From: Niallia sp. NCCP-28
Lineage (GTDB): Bacteria; Bacillota; Bacilli; Bacillales; Cytobacillaceae
Reading direction: 5' to 3'
Assembly (NCBI RefSeq): GCF_023168165.1
Contig: NZ_BQYJ01000004.1
Location: 248,001 to 312,000 of the forward strand
Length of the DNA: 64,000 bases
Shown here: in pieces, positions 55,968 through 64,000 of the stretch
How positions within the stretch are numbered: position 1 is the stretch's first letter
Layout of the letters: each line of letters starts with the position of its first letter
Notes under the pieces: generated by a model
Database searches by the model: none
What the model saw: the letters and a program-made list of their open reading frames with translations, nothing else
What the model was told of the DNA's origin: nothing
Position numbers and translations under genes: made by a program

Positions 55968-57152
55968 TTATAAAAATCCTTTTAGCATATAACGAAACAT
56001 ATCTTTTTTTCTTCTATTTTCTGTACTTATATGGGACCACTGTTTTACTTTGATAGGTGTTATAAAGGCATTGCCATACATTTTATTGTTGATAGTAGGC
56101 AGGATAACCACTTCTTTCTCATCTAATCCTTCTTCGATTTGCTGGAATCCGCCGATTATCGCTCCTGCGTTAACTGCTTTTTTGTTCAATAGGCCCTTTT
56201 CAATTGTATAAACATACTGGCTATCCTTTTTTACCTTTACGCTCTTTTTAGGAACCGTAATAGCATTCTCTATTTTCTCTGTAATAATTTCCATATCATA
56301 ATGAGTACCTGCTATTAGTTCTTCTGATTGTTCATTTATATTTATCGTAAATGGATAATAACTTTCACTATTTAATGTCGTTTTTCCTTTTGGAAGTGCT
56401 GATATGCTTACAACTGTTCCTGTCAGTATTCTTTTGTTTTGATCCTTTAAGGTTACTTCCATGCCTTCTGCCAATTTATTTCTTTCCTTTTCCTTTAACA
56501 AACCTTCTACCTTTTGATCACTTGAGACAATCGTAATAATTGGATTCTTTAAGTCTTCTTGAATGGATTCAACATATCCAGATATTGTACTGAGTTCTGC
56601 TTCTTCCCCGGATTTTTCTTCATTTAATTGCATTAATGCCTGATTCTTCTCTAACATGGCAGTTGTTTTTGCCAATTCCTGTTCTTTCTCCGCTATATCC
56701 TTTTCAATAGAAGTGGAAACAGAGACATTGCTGTTTTCCTCAGAATAAAGCAAACTCTGTTGTATGCTGTATAGTTGATTAATTTGTGTTTCTAGACTGC
56801 CTTCTTCTTTCTCTAAGCGCTCCACTTCCAATTGAAGGGAGCTAATTGATTCTTGCAATTTACTGTTTGTATAGGAAAGCAACGGGGTGTCTTGTTCCAC
56901 ATATTCCCCCTTTTGCACTAAAAATCCAGCAAAATTGCCTTTCGTGCTATCATAATAAACAGCCTGTCTGTCTGCTGGGAGGCTGATGCCCTGTTTCTGC
57001 ATGGTTTTGATTAAATCCCTTTCAGCTGCTTTCGTCCACGAAGAAACAAAAGTAGTCTGATCAAAATGATGTTCTTTTTTCTGCAGCAAGATAATATTGA
57101 CTCCAAGAAATAGAGCAATTGCAAAAACCAGTAAAAATTTTCTCCCCTTCAT
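55968..57152 (-). CDS. HlyD/RND-adaptor-like membrane fusion protein (YknX-like)
   Basis: A 394-aa protein with one N-terminal transmembrane helix (residues ~5-22), a split lipoyl/barrel-sandwich domain (FAGFLVQKGEYVEQDTPLLSY ... ISGYVESIQ), a coiled coil between (~95-185) and beta-barrel domains (MEVTLKDQNKRILTGTVVSIS; NAITVPKKSVKVKKDSQYVY). It lies 13 nt after a Yip1-family gene. This pair resembles YknX-YknW of B. subtilis, but the ABC ATPase and permease (YknYZ) do not follow. Probably part of an efflux or peptide-toxin protection assembly. Confidence 0.8.
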   Translation of the reverse strand: MKGRKFLLVFAIALFLGVNIILLQKKEHHFDQTTFVSSWTKAAERDLIKTMQKQGISLPADRQAVYYDSTKGNFAGFLVQKGEYVEQDTPLLSYTNSKLQESISSLQLEVERLEKEEGSLETQINQLYSIQQSLLYSEENSNVSVSTSIEKDIAEKEQELAKTTAMLEKNQALMQLNEEKSGEEAELSTISGYVESIQEDLKNPIITIVSSDQKVEGLLKEKERNKLAEGMEVTLKDQNKRILTGTVVSISALPKGKTTLNSESYYPFTININEQSEELIAGTHYDMEIITEKIENAITVPKKSVKVKKDSQYVYTIEKGLLNKKAVNAGAIIGGFQQIEEGLDEKEVVILPTINNKMYGNAFITPIKVKQWSHISTENRRKKDMFRYMLKGFL

Positions 57153-57165
57153 TCTCCCGCCCTCC

Positions 57166-57828
57166 CTATACTAAATTTTCCAAATGCCAATAGGCGGTTA
57201 ATGCAGAAATAATAAGAAAAATAATATAGATTACTAATACAATCATAATAATATAACGTCGACTTTTTCCTGATATAATAGTTAAATACTTATATTGGAT
57301 ATAAATCATCCATATTTTAAATAAACTGATTTCTGCAAAAAAATAGTGCACTAGTTTTTTATCAGTAATTGTTTGTGCAATTATCCCTAGGGAAAAAATC
57401 GAGGATAATGGAGTAAGGCCAAAATATATTTGCACAGGAATAATCAATACCTTTTCAATTAAAAGTATGGTCATTGCTAAAACTTGTATATAAAGCAACT
57501 TATGGTAGTCAACATCTGAAAAAACGTAAAAATATAAAGCTACTAAAAAAAGATGCAGCGAAAAAAACACCCATCCCCATATAACTTGTCCAGAAGCAAA
57601 AAGCAGCTTGTTCAATTCAAAATCACTACTGTTATATTCTTCTAATTCTTTTGAAATCATTTCATTTCCTATCCCCAACAAGGAGCTTATTGCAAAAACT
57701 ATCGTTGCGATTAAAAACAGATAAATTATTTTTTTTAATAATCCAGTCATCTTTTCCGCTGTCTGCAGTTCATAAGAAACAGTATTTATCTCTTTTAATC
57801 CTCTTATAATTCGGGCATAAAAGTCCAC
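57166..57828 (-). CDS. Yip1-domain membrane protein (YknW-like)
   Basis: A 220-aa protein with five predicted transmembrane helices and a Yip1-type layout: LLKKIIYLFLIATIVFAISS, FSLHLFLVALYFYVFSD, LLYIQVLAMTILLIEKVLIIP, a helix around LGIIAQTIT, and RRYIIMIVLVIYIIFLIIS. YknW assists assembly of the YknXYZ exporter in B. subtilis. It is co-transcribed with the YknX-like gene. Yip1 sequence conservation is low, so the family call is moderate. Confidence 0.65.
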   Translation of the reverse strand: MDFYARIIRGLKEINTVSYELQTAEKMTGLLKKIIYLFLIATIVFAISSLLGIGNEMISKELEEYNSSDFELNKLLFASGQVIWGWVFFSLHLFLVALYFYVFSDVDYHKLLYIQVLAMTILLIEKVLIIPVQIYFGLTPLSSIFSLGIIAQTITDKKLVHYFFAEISLFKIWMIYIQYKYLTIISGKSRRYIIMIVLVIYIIFLIISALTAYWHLENLV

Positions 57829-57954
57829 CCTTAAACTCCTCCTTAATAGCGATCAATAATTTAAATTCCTTTATTATCATATCAAAAATTTCCGGCTAAA
57901 GTTAAATATATTCTATAAACAGCAACGAACAAAGCCTTTTTTAGGAAACATCAT

Positions 57955-58105
57955 AAAGTGAAACTTCAATTAGTGGGGAGGTTCTTCATCCCACACTGAC
58001 TGTTAGTTGAACCAATCAGGCTTTTATGGGCAAGGTTCTACCCACCTAGATTTCTCGTTTTCTCTTACAATCCCTTAAGGGGGGACAAAAGCCCGTTAAT
58101 GCGTG
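57955..58105 (-). repeat. Dispersed intergenic repeat R1 (reverse copy)
   Basis: Begins agtgaaacttcaattagtgg and ends agcccgttaatgcgtgataa, the reverse complement arrangement of the 55193 copy, including the 'ttagttgaaccaatcaggc' centre. Confidence 0.8.
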
Positions 58106-58106
58106 A

Positions 58107-58144
58107 TAAAAAAGCAAGAGTAATGGAAAACTCTTGCCTTTTTA
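58107..58144 (-). terminator. Terminator of the permease operon
   Basis: On the minus strand AAAAGGCAAGAGT and ACTCTTGCTTTTTT pair, with a T-run after the stem. Confidence 0.85.
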
Positions 58145-58150
58145 CCACTC

Positions 58151-59056
58151 TTATAGGTACATATTTTTCCTCATCTTTTTTCTGCCTTGTTCTGTAACTC
58201 CTGCGGATAAAAGATAGAAGGATAGCAATAAAAGGACATACGCTAAAAGGGGAAATGCTACGATCCATTGGGAATGGCTGAAAAAGGAACGAGCTTGTCC
58301 AATTAACCCAGCCCATTCATGTGTGATAGATAAGTAAATCTTAAAATCCGGCTGAAAAATTGTTCCTCCAAAAAAAATATGAAAAATGCCTAATTGTCCA
58401 ATAAGATGAAGCACTTGAATCGTTTCATTCATAAATAAAATGGATAAATTCCCTTTTAATATTGGCAAGATATGCTTTTTCATAATATGCCATTTAGTTC
58501 CTCCCAATGTTTCTGAGGCCATTACATATAAACTTTGTTTTACTTCACTTGTTTTTGCATATATCACATCATGCACTCCAGATATTCCTAATATAATCAT
58601 TAAAAATGCTTGAATTACTGCTAAAGAAATGGGCAATAAATTAGGATTTATCGCAACGCCAATCATAATAAAATAAATAATCACAACAGGAGGAATACTA
58701 TTAAATATAGTGACTTTTTTCTTTTTCGGCGCAAATGGCCTCCCATTTAAACCACGAATAATGCCAAATATGCTTCCTATTATAATTCTTATCGCTGCGA
58801 CAATCATAACCGTAAACACTGTATATTTAGCGCCATGCAGCAAAAGGGATAAAAGATCATAGCCCCATTTATCTGTTCCAAAAGGATGCTCTTTAGATGG
58901 AGGAAGAGGCGGTACAATCAAGGATTCTCCATAACTGACTTTCACTTGATAATCTTTTGGATATGGAGCAAGGTAGGAACCAAAAAAACTAATAAAAATA
59001 AAAAATGCCAATAAAGTAATACCTAACCACAATTTATAATTAATATTCTTATACAT
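58151..59056 (-). CDS. ABC transporter permease, DppC/OppC-like
   Basis: A 301-aa membrane protein with an N-terminal OppC_N-type helix, PFGTDKWGYDLLSLLLHGAK (the DppC 'GTD..GRD' signature) and five further helices. The EAA-loop region LYVMASETLGGTKWHIMKKHILP docks with an ATPase. It overlaps the 3' end of the DppB-like gene by 8 nt. No ATP-binding or substrate-binding protein gene is present on either side, so the substrate and energy source are unknown. Confidence 0.85.
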   Translation of the reverse strand: MYKNINYKLWLGITLLAFFIFISFFGSYLAPYPKDYQVKVSYGESLIVPPLPPSKEHPFGTDKWGYDLLSLLLHGAKYTVFTVMIVAAIRIIIGSIFGIIRGLNGRPFAPKKKKVTIFNSIPPVVIIYFIMIGVAINPNLLPISLAVIQAFLMIILGISGVHDVIYAKTSEVKQSLYVMASETLGGTKWHIMKKHILPILKGNLSILFMNETIQVLHLIGQLGIFHIFFGGTIFQPDFKIYLSITHEWAGLIGQARSFFSHSQWIVAFPLLAYVLLLLSFYLLSAGVTEQGRKKMRKNMYL

Positions 59057-59960
59057 GCTCTATTACCCTTTCTACTAGATGGATAACTCCAGTAAATAAT
59101 AAAAAAATTGCCAGATAAAGAAAAAATAGCCCCAATAAGCAAAAGATAACTAAATTATATTGATAGCCAAATGTTGTTTGCGTCAAAAATAACATGGATG
59201 TCATTCCACGTATATTAAATAAATATTCCACAATAAATAGATTGCTTATCATAATAGAAAGAATCTTATGCAAATCTGCTTTGAAAAAAGGAGTCACATT
59301 TGTTGTTACATGATAAAGATAAATTTGTTTTCTATTTAATCCTTTGGCAACGCCAGTGAGAATATAATCTTGAGTCAACACATCTTTTGTTTCTTCATTT
59401 AACGTTTTTATTACATAAAGAAGAGGAATAATAATCAATGACAGCAAAGGCAATAATACAGCAGGGTCATCACTGCTAAAGGAAGCGACCTTAACCGTTT
59501 TTATCCCAGTTGATTGATAAATAAACGTAACAAGTAATTGCATCAATAAAATAAGAACAAAATCTGGCAAAATACCTAAAAAGCCAATGACCTTATTTAA
59601 AAATCTTTCGCTCCCTCTCCATAACCATATACCTAAAATAAAAGCTAAAATTAAAACAACCAAACCTGCTGCAAATAAATAAAGAAACGACTCTAAAAAG
59701 GCATTCCCCATATCTGACAGAATAAATCTTGTTCGATCACCTTGTGCATAATAAAAAGAATCTCCCGAAAATAGCCCAATAAAAAATTCTTTCATTACTG
59801 ACAAAAACATAGACGGCTTAAAAGAAACATTTTCACCTGTTTGATAAAAAGCATATGGAAATGCAGCCAGAATAAAAATAAATACAATACTTCCAATATG
59901 TATAATTGAACCTTTCAAATACCTCATCTCTCTAGAATCCTTTCCATTCTCTTTTGCCAC
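59049..59960 (-). CDS. ABC transporter permease, DppB/OppB-like
   Basis: A 303-aa protein with six helices. The periplasmic segment after the first helix, the LGILPDFVLILLMQLLVTFIY block and the EAA loop (TQDYILTGVAKGLNRKQIYLYHV) are typical of OppB/DppB. It diverges from standard peptide permeases around the third helix. It is the first gene of the pair. Orphan: no NBD or solute-binding gene is linked in this window. Confidence 0.83.
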   Translation of the reverse strand: MAKENGKDSREMRYLKGSIIHIGSIVFIFILAAFPYAFYQTGENVSFKPSMFLSVMKEFFIGLFSGDSFYYAQGDRTRFILSDMGNAFLESFLYLFAAGLVVLILAFILGIWLWRGSERFLNKVIGFLGILPDFVLILLMQLLVTFIYQSTGIKTVKVASFSSDDPAVLLPLLSLIIIPLLYVIKTLNEETKDVLTQDYILTGVAKGLNRKQIYLYHVTTNVTPFFKADLHKILSIMISNLFIVEYLFNIRGMTSMLFLTQTTFGYQYNLVIFCLLGLFFLYLAIFLLFTGVIHLVERVIEHV

Positions 59961-60462
59961 ATAATTAGTTTATGGACTTAATAAGTGTCTCTCCTCTTTT
60001 CTCCCTCTCCCTCGCATTTTTATATTTCAATACTTCAAAATATTTTTTATGGAATAATAGTTGGCTAAAACTTTATTATTTTATTATAACAATACCATTA
60101 ATTTTCAGTATTTTTAAGCTATTCACGCAAAACACTTCATATTTTCTAGTTCTAACGTGCAGCCATCAACCATTTTGCTGACTTTTTGGCTTATTGAAAA
60201 CGTTGGTTTTTCGAGATGAGAATTCTGGAGAAAAGCAGAGTTACTAGTTTTAAGAAAAAAGCATCTAACAAGGCGAGCAGCAAAACAAAAGATTTTTATT
60301 GCATTTGAACTATTAACAATAAAAAAACAGTGCCTGTTTAGACACTGTAAAAATGAGGTTAGAGAAGTAGTCATTTGATTTTTTATACTGAGGAATACTT
60401 GTTTAAATGATATTTAAACAGGAAGGATTTATCATAATCATATGAAATAATAGGTATGCGGG
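59961..60462. other. Intergenic region between the ssbB unit and the permease operon
   Basis: About 500 bp, AT-rich. An open minus frame at 60123-60374 has no ribosome site or recognisable motif and I do not accept it. Only the ssbB-unit terminator is supported. Confidence 0.55.
60321..60348 (-). terminator. Terminator of the ssbB unit
   Basis: ACAGTG (60327-60332) and CACTGT (60343-60348) form a stem, followed on the minus strand by seven Ts. Confidence 0.75.
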
Positions 60463-60615
60463 CTACAAAGAAGATAAATGTGGAAGTATTTCCGATAGGA
60501 TAATTTGCTCTAACTGCGTTATTCTCGTTTGATGCTCCTCCATTCTTTCATTAGTTTTTCCTTGCATGGCTATTAATGCAGCAAGTAAATCACTGCTTTG
60601 GGTTGCAGCTTTCAC
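60463..60615 (-). CDS. Small helical protein downstream of ssbB (50 aa)
   Basis: A GTG-initiated ORF (VKAATQSSDLLAALIAMQGK, then ERMEEHQTRITQLEQIIL). AAGGAG lies 9 nt upstream and it starts 13 nt after the ssbB stop. It is predicted to be one coiled-coil helix. I do not recognise it; it could be a small accessory to the single-strand binding protein in competence. The spacing and strong ribosome site make it credible. Confidence 0.6.
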   Translation of the reverse strand: MKAATQSSDLLAALIAMQGKTNERMEEHQTRITQLEQIILSEILPHLSSL

Positions 60616-60628
60616 TTTCGCTCACTCC

Positions 60629-60970
60629 TTATGGGATGGTTTGCTGTAGTTTTTTTGGTTCTAAAAACTTTACATATTCAGCAATTACTTCTGTGACATA
60701 AACCCTTTTCCCCTCTTGATTATCATAATGACGGGTTTGAATTCTGCCCATTATGCCAATTAACGAACCTTTTCGGCAATAATGCACCGTATTTTCCGCT
60801 GTTTTTTTCCAAAAAGTGCATTGCACAAAATCAGCATCATATTCTCCCCCTTGATTTCGATAATTGCGGGTAACTGCCAGCGTTACATTTGTAACAGATG
60901 TTCCTTCTTGTGTCACTTTTAGCTCTGGATCACGAGTTAACCTTCCTACCAAAGTAACTTGATTAATCAT
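60629..60970 (-). CDS. ssbB: Single-stranded DNA-binding protein, competence type (SsbB)
   Basis: A 113-aa OB-fold protein that coats incoming single strands during transformation. It begins MINQVTLVGRLTRDPELKVT; I prefer the second ATG at 60970 because GGAGG abuts the first one. FVQCTFWKKTAENTVHYCRKGSLIGIMGRI is the SSB core. It lacks the long acidic tail of replicative SsbA, which fits SsbB/YwpH. A small ORF follows in the same transcript. Confidence 0.9.
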   Translation of the reverse strand: MINQVTLVGRLTRDPELKVTQEGTSVTNVTLAVTRNYRNQGGEYDADFVQCTFWKKTAENTVHYCRKGSLIGIMGRIQTRHYDNQEGKRVYVTEVIAEYVKFLEPKKLQQTIP

Positions 60971-61034
60971 TAGCATCCTCCTTTCTTTCGCTGATTAACT
61001 ACATCATACTAAAAAGATTCTCCTATGAAAAATA

Positions 61035-61083
61035 GCCAAAAATAAAAATTCGCTTTAAAATAAATAGAATTTTTATTTTTGGC
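61035..61083. repeat. 17-bp perfect inverted repeat upstream of ssbB
   Basis: GCCAAAAATAAAAATTC (61035-61051) and its exact complement (61067-61083) flank a 15-nt AT-rich spacer, about 65 bp before the ssbB start. It is either the operator/promoter region of ssbB (ComK sites are A/T-tract pairs) or a cruciform; spacing does not match a standard K-box. Confidence 0.8.
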
Positions 61084-61204
61084 CTAAGTAAATTTTTAGC
61101 TTTTAACCCTGTTTCCCTTTATAAAATTACAAATTTTAGGGTATTTATCCTTATTTTTGTAATTTTTCATAAAAATTTTTAAAAAATAAAAGGGGCTGGT
61201 AAAC

Positions 61205-61252
61205 TATCCTGTTGATTTCCACTCCAGGCGTTCGCTTTCCAATCAACAAATT
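61205..61252 (-). repeat. Decayed fragment of repeat R2
   Basis: Holds gttgatttccactccaggcg and tcgctttccaatcaac, the two ends of R2 with the centre deleted. Confidence 0.55.
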
Positions 61253-61332
61253 GCAAAAACCCATCCTAAACATTACCTAACTTTTTTTCAAATTAAATAC
61301 AAAAACACCGTCCTTTCTTGTAAAATAAATAG

Positions 61333-61387
61333 AAAATAAAAACAGGGGAAGAAAAACAAATTGTTTTTCTTCCCCTGTTTTTATTTT
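61333..61387. repeat. 55-bp perfect palindrome (27-bp arms), hairpin/terminator
   Basis: Arms 61333-61359 and 61361-61387 are exact reverse complements around one base, with an inner CAGGGGAAG/CTTCCCCTG part and A/T tracts at both ends. It can terminate transcription in either direction, yet no gene ends nearby: pgcA ends at 61633 and ssbB reads away. Confidence 0.9.
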
Positions 61388-61506
61388 AGGACTTATTAGG
61401 CAGCCCCATACTAATTTATAACATTCATATCATCTATTTGCATATTTCCATCCATTTTATAAATTATAGTATTTATTGGGATATTCCTTTTGACACTGCT
61501 TTTATC

Positions 61507-61630
61507 TCCCATTAACGGGCGTAAGGTCCCATCATAATGGCAATGTCTGTGTGACCTTATAACTTATAAACTCCAACTAAAAAGCCAGTGGGGATGAACC
61601 CCTCCCACTGACTGTTAATTTCACTTTATT
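61507..61630 (+). repeat. Dispersed intergenic repeat R1 (degenerate copy)
   Basis: Starts attaacgggcgtaaggtccc and ends gactgttaatttcacttta, with the central 'agccagtggggatgaacccctcccactg' stem preserved. It lies just downstream of pgcA. Confidence 0.65.
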
Positions 61631-61632
61631 TT

Positions 61633-63372
61633 TTAGTTATTGTATCCTTCAATCACTTTATTCACCTGAACCATTACGCCTTCTTTAAGAGCCGCTAATT
61701 TTGACTGGCTCTCTTTTAATGAAGGGCTGGTAACGCTGAAATAAAACTTAGCTTTTGGTTCTGTTCCAGATGGACGAAGGCAGAACCATGAACCGTCCTC
61801 TAAATAATATTTAATAACATTAGATTTTGGAAGATCAATTAATGTTTCTGTTAAACCTGCTAATTTTTTGCTTGTTAAATAGTCTTCTACAGCTGCTACT
61901 TTCAAACCATTTACTTCTTCAATCGGCTGATTGCGGAATGTATCCATAATATATGCAATTTGTTCTGCTCCATCTTTTCCTTTAAGAGTCAGAGATTCTA
62001 AACCTTCTTGATAGAAACCATATTTTTCGAAGATTTCTACCAATCCTTCATATAATGTCATGCCTTTTGATTTATAGTATGCTGCTACTTCTGCAGCAAA
62101 AATTGCAGACTGAACGGCATCTTTATCACGCACAAAATCGCCGATTAAATAGCCATAGCTTTCTTCATAGCCAAATAGGAAAGTATGCTCGCCTGTTTGT
62201 TCAAACTCTTTAATTTTCTCTCCAATAAATTTGAAGCCTGTTAATGTATCAAGTGTTGGGATGCCATATGCTTTGGCGATGGTTCTGCCAATTTCAGATG
62301 TAACAATCGTTTTAATAACTATACCATTTTCCGGCAAAATCCCTTTTTCCTGTTTTTGCAACAATAGGTACTCAAGCATTAATGCGCCTAATTGGTTTCC
62401 TGTTAATACGGTATATTCTCCATTTAGATCTTTGACTGCAACCCCTAAACGATCTGCATCTGGATCTGTTCCAAGAAGAATATCTGCATCTATTTCTTTA
62501 CCATAACCAATTGCAATTTCAAAAGCAGCATGTTCCTCTGGATTTGGCGATTTAACCGTTGAGAAGTTAGCATCTGGAAGCTCTTGCTCTTTTACAACTG
62601 TTACATTTTCAAAACCAAATGCTTTTAAGCCAGCACGAACTGGCTGATTTGCTGTTCCATGCAAGGGTGTGAAAACAATCTTCAAATCTTTTACACTATC
62701 TAAATCGCTATTTAATTGAATGCTTTTTAGCTCTTCAATATAAGCTGAATCCACATCTTTCCCAATATATGTTAATAGACCTTTTTCTAATAGCTCTTTT
62801 TCTTCCAGCACTTCTATAGTCAATTCATTCTCTACAGCGTTTACATAACGAATAATAATATCGGCAGCTTCCGGAGGCAATTGACCACCATCTTCTCCAT
62901 ATGCTTTAAAACCGTTATATTCAGGAGGATTATGACTTGCTGTAATGACTACTCCCGCAAATGTATTTAAATGGCGAACAGCAAAAGATAATAATGGAGT
63001 CGGACGCAATTCTTCAAACACATAAGATTTTACTCCTAATTTCCCAACCACTTTCGCAACTTCCAAAGCGAATTCAGGTGATTGATGACGAGAATCATAT
63101 GCAACCGCAACACCGCGATTCATTGCTTCTTCTCCTTGTTCCACTATGTACTTTCCTAGACCCTCAGCAGCTTTACGCACTGTATAGATATTCATTCGGT
63201 TAATGCCAGGTCCCAGCTCTCCACGCATACCGCCAGTGCCAAATTCAAGATGCTTATAAAAGCTGTCTTCAACCAATTTTTCAGATTGCTGCAGTTCTGC
63301 TAATTGTGCTTTTAAATTTGGTTCTAAATCTGCAAAGCTTGTCCATTTTTCAACAATTTCTTTATAAGCCAT
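61633..63372 (-). CDS. pgcA: Alpha-phosphoglucomutase
   Basis: A 579-aa phosphohexomutase converting glucose-6-phosphate to glucose-1-phosphate for UDP-glucose (GtaB) and ADP-glucose (GlgC). The active-site serine loop [11 protein letters not shown], metal loop DPDADRLG, sugar-binding GYEESYGYL and phosphate-binding RPSGTEPK are intact. I use the ATG at 63372 ([10 protein letters not shown]), since the N-terminal eight residues of the longer frame are unconserved. It is monocistronic and lies downstream of a cupin gene. Confidence 0.95.
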   Translation of the reverse strand: MAYKEIVEKWTSFADLEPNLKAQLAELQQSEKLVEDSFYKHLEFGTGGMRGELGPGINRMNIYTVRKAAEGLGKYIVEQGEEAMNRGVAVAYDSRHQSPEFALEVAKVVGKLGVKSYVFEELRPTPLLSFAVRHLNTFAGVVITASHNPPEYNGFKAYGEDGGQLPPEAADIIIRYVNAVENELTIEVLEEKELLEKGLLTYIGKDVDSAYIEELKSIQLNSDLDSVKDLKIVFTPLHGTANQPVRAGLKAFGFENVTVVKEQELPDANFSTVKSPNPEEHAAFEIAIGYGKEIDADILLGTDPDADRLGVAVKDLNGEYTVLTGNQLGALMLEYLLLQKQEKGILPENGIVIKTIVTSEIGRTIAKAYGIPTLDTLTGFKFIGEKIKEFEQTGEHTFLFGYEESYGYLIGDFVRDKDAVQSAIFAAEVAAYYKSKGMTLYEGLVEIFEKYGFYQEGLESLTLKGKDGAEQIAYIMDTFRNQPIEEVNGLKVAAVEDYLTSKKLAGLTETLIDLPKSNVIKYYLEDGSWFCLRPSGTEPKAKFYFSVTSPSLKESQSKLAALKEGVMVQVNKVIEGYNN

Positions 63373-63484
63373 AATCCCAGGGCCCACCTTTACCAATATA
63401 TTTTTACTACCTTAACATTACCTAAATTTTGTATATAAGTAAAGCCTTTTTGGGGGAATTCCCCCCCTTCTGCCTTAACTGCAT

Positions 63485-64000
63485 TTACAAATTGCTCATT
63501 TTTTTATTCCATAATTTCACAAGTGGGCCATGTTCTCCGTAGACTGGATCCTTAGTCGGAAGAAGTGCTTTTTTAATTTCCTCTCCAGTTCCTTCAATAT
63601 CTTCTTTTGTATTTTGCTTAAGATTAAATTCCTGCCCATCTGGATATGCGCCAATTACTTGAAAATCAATGGAAGCAGATAGTTTTTTATGTCCTGTTCC
63701 TGCTGGAAGCACCAATATATCTCCACTATTTACAATAACTTTTGTGCCAGATTCTCCACCAATCAACAATAAACCCGATCCTTTTAAGATGCCAAGAACT
63801 TCATGAGCATTGCTGTGATAATGGTGAAAATCATAAATTCCATTAATCCAAGTGTTTTTCCAATTATTAGACGTTATAATCATTTCCATTTTATCTTCAT
63901 TATTTTGAAATACCTGTTTATAATGCAAAACTGGTAAAGTTGGATTATTCGGTATATAGCCATTTTTTTCAAAATAGAAAATTGTTATATCTGGTTTTAT
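63485..64000 (-). CDS. Cupin-domain protein, YjlB-like (5' end beyond the window)
   Basis: The frame is open to the window edge: KPDITIFYFEKNGYIPNNPTLP lies upstream of the first internal ATG at 63928, so the real start is outside. About 171 residues are present. The single cupin motif IYDFHHYHSNAHEVLGILKG with metal-binding His and Glu, and GDILVLPAGTGHKKL, match the Bacillus YjlB family. Enzymatic role unknown. Confidence 0.85.
   Translation of the reverse strand: MKPDITIFYFEKNGYIPNNPTLPVLHYKQVFQNNEDKMEMIITSNNWKNTWINGIYDFHHYHSNAHEVLGILKGSGLLLIGGESGTKVIVNSGDILVLPAGTGHKKLSASIDFQVIGAYPDGQEFNLKQNTKEDIEGTGEEIKKALLPTKDPVYGEHGPLVKLWNKKMSNL

Noticed and set aside
60123-60374. 83-aa minus-strand frame downstream of the ssbB unit
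   Set aside because: Cys/Phe-rich shadow composition, no ribosome site, spans the terminator hairpin.
61021-61085. ComK box pair upstream of ssbB
   Set aside because: A/T tracts exist but the spacing between possible boxes (about 4 nt) does not match the known 8, 18 or 31 nt classes.

Overview
The window reads as a low-GC Bacillaceae chromosome. The gene order follows the Bacillus subtilis degSU / comF / flg / hag / fliD block and continues into a wall teichoic acid (WTA) locus. A Niallia-like or neighbouring genus is plausible, but that is inference; no rRNA or other species marker is present.

Positions 1-2110 and 8294-18118 hold the motility and competence block on the minus strand: comFA, comFC, yvyF, flgM, flgN, flgK, flgL, yviE, fliW, csrA, hag, then flaG, fliD and the start of fliS. 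Good SigD-type promoters lie before hag and flgM, and a consensus CsrA site lies in the hag leader. Between hag and flaG, where relatives have almost nothing, about 6 kb of accessory DNA is inserted: a 35-aa acidic ORF with a TAAA x9 microsatellite, a lone glgC, a two-gene ATPase + DpnII/MboI-like nuclease cassette (a candidate defence system), an IS1182-type transposase remnant and a small zinc-protease-like gene. The flagellin gene is unusual. Its 3' end is split by a group I intron, and a second group I intron follows, leading into a second copy of the flagellin C-terminal coding end.

Positions 18088-25000 carry a frameshifted NERD-domain pseudogene, degV, an sda-like checkpoint gene, degU, degS, yvyE and an LCP ligase. 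Positions 25094-55166 form the WTA region: tagO, tagH, tagG, five CDP-polyol phosphotransferases of different architecture, tagD (CDP-glycerol), tarI and tarJ (CDP-ribitol), gtaB, galE, tagA, a second LCP ligase, a seven-PA14 glucosaminidase, a membrane-anchored beta-helix protein, and a DUF6270/SGNH-like protein that carries polymerase-type accessory modules. Together these suggest a cell wall with both glycerol- and ribitol-phosphate chemistry and several strain-variable tailoring steps.

Positions 55167-64000 hold a small SinI-family gene behind a c-di-GMP-I riboswitch and a Spo0A-type box, a YknW/YknX-like pair, two orphan oligopeptide-type ABC permeases, ssbB with a small downstream ORF, pgcA and a cupin gene that runs off the window. 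Two dispersed intergenic repeat families recur throughout. The strongest items for follow-up are the paired flagellin introns, the c-di-GMP switch on the sinI-like gene, the ATPase-nuclease cassette and the DUF6270 WTA protein.
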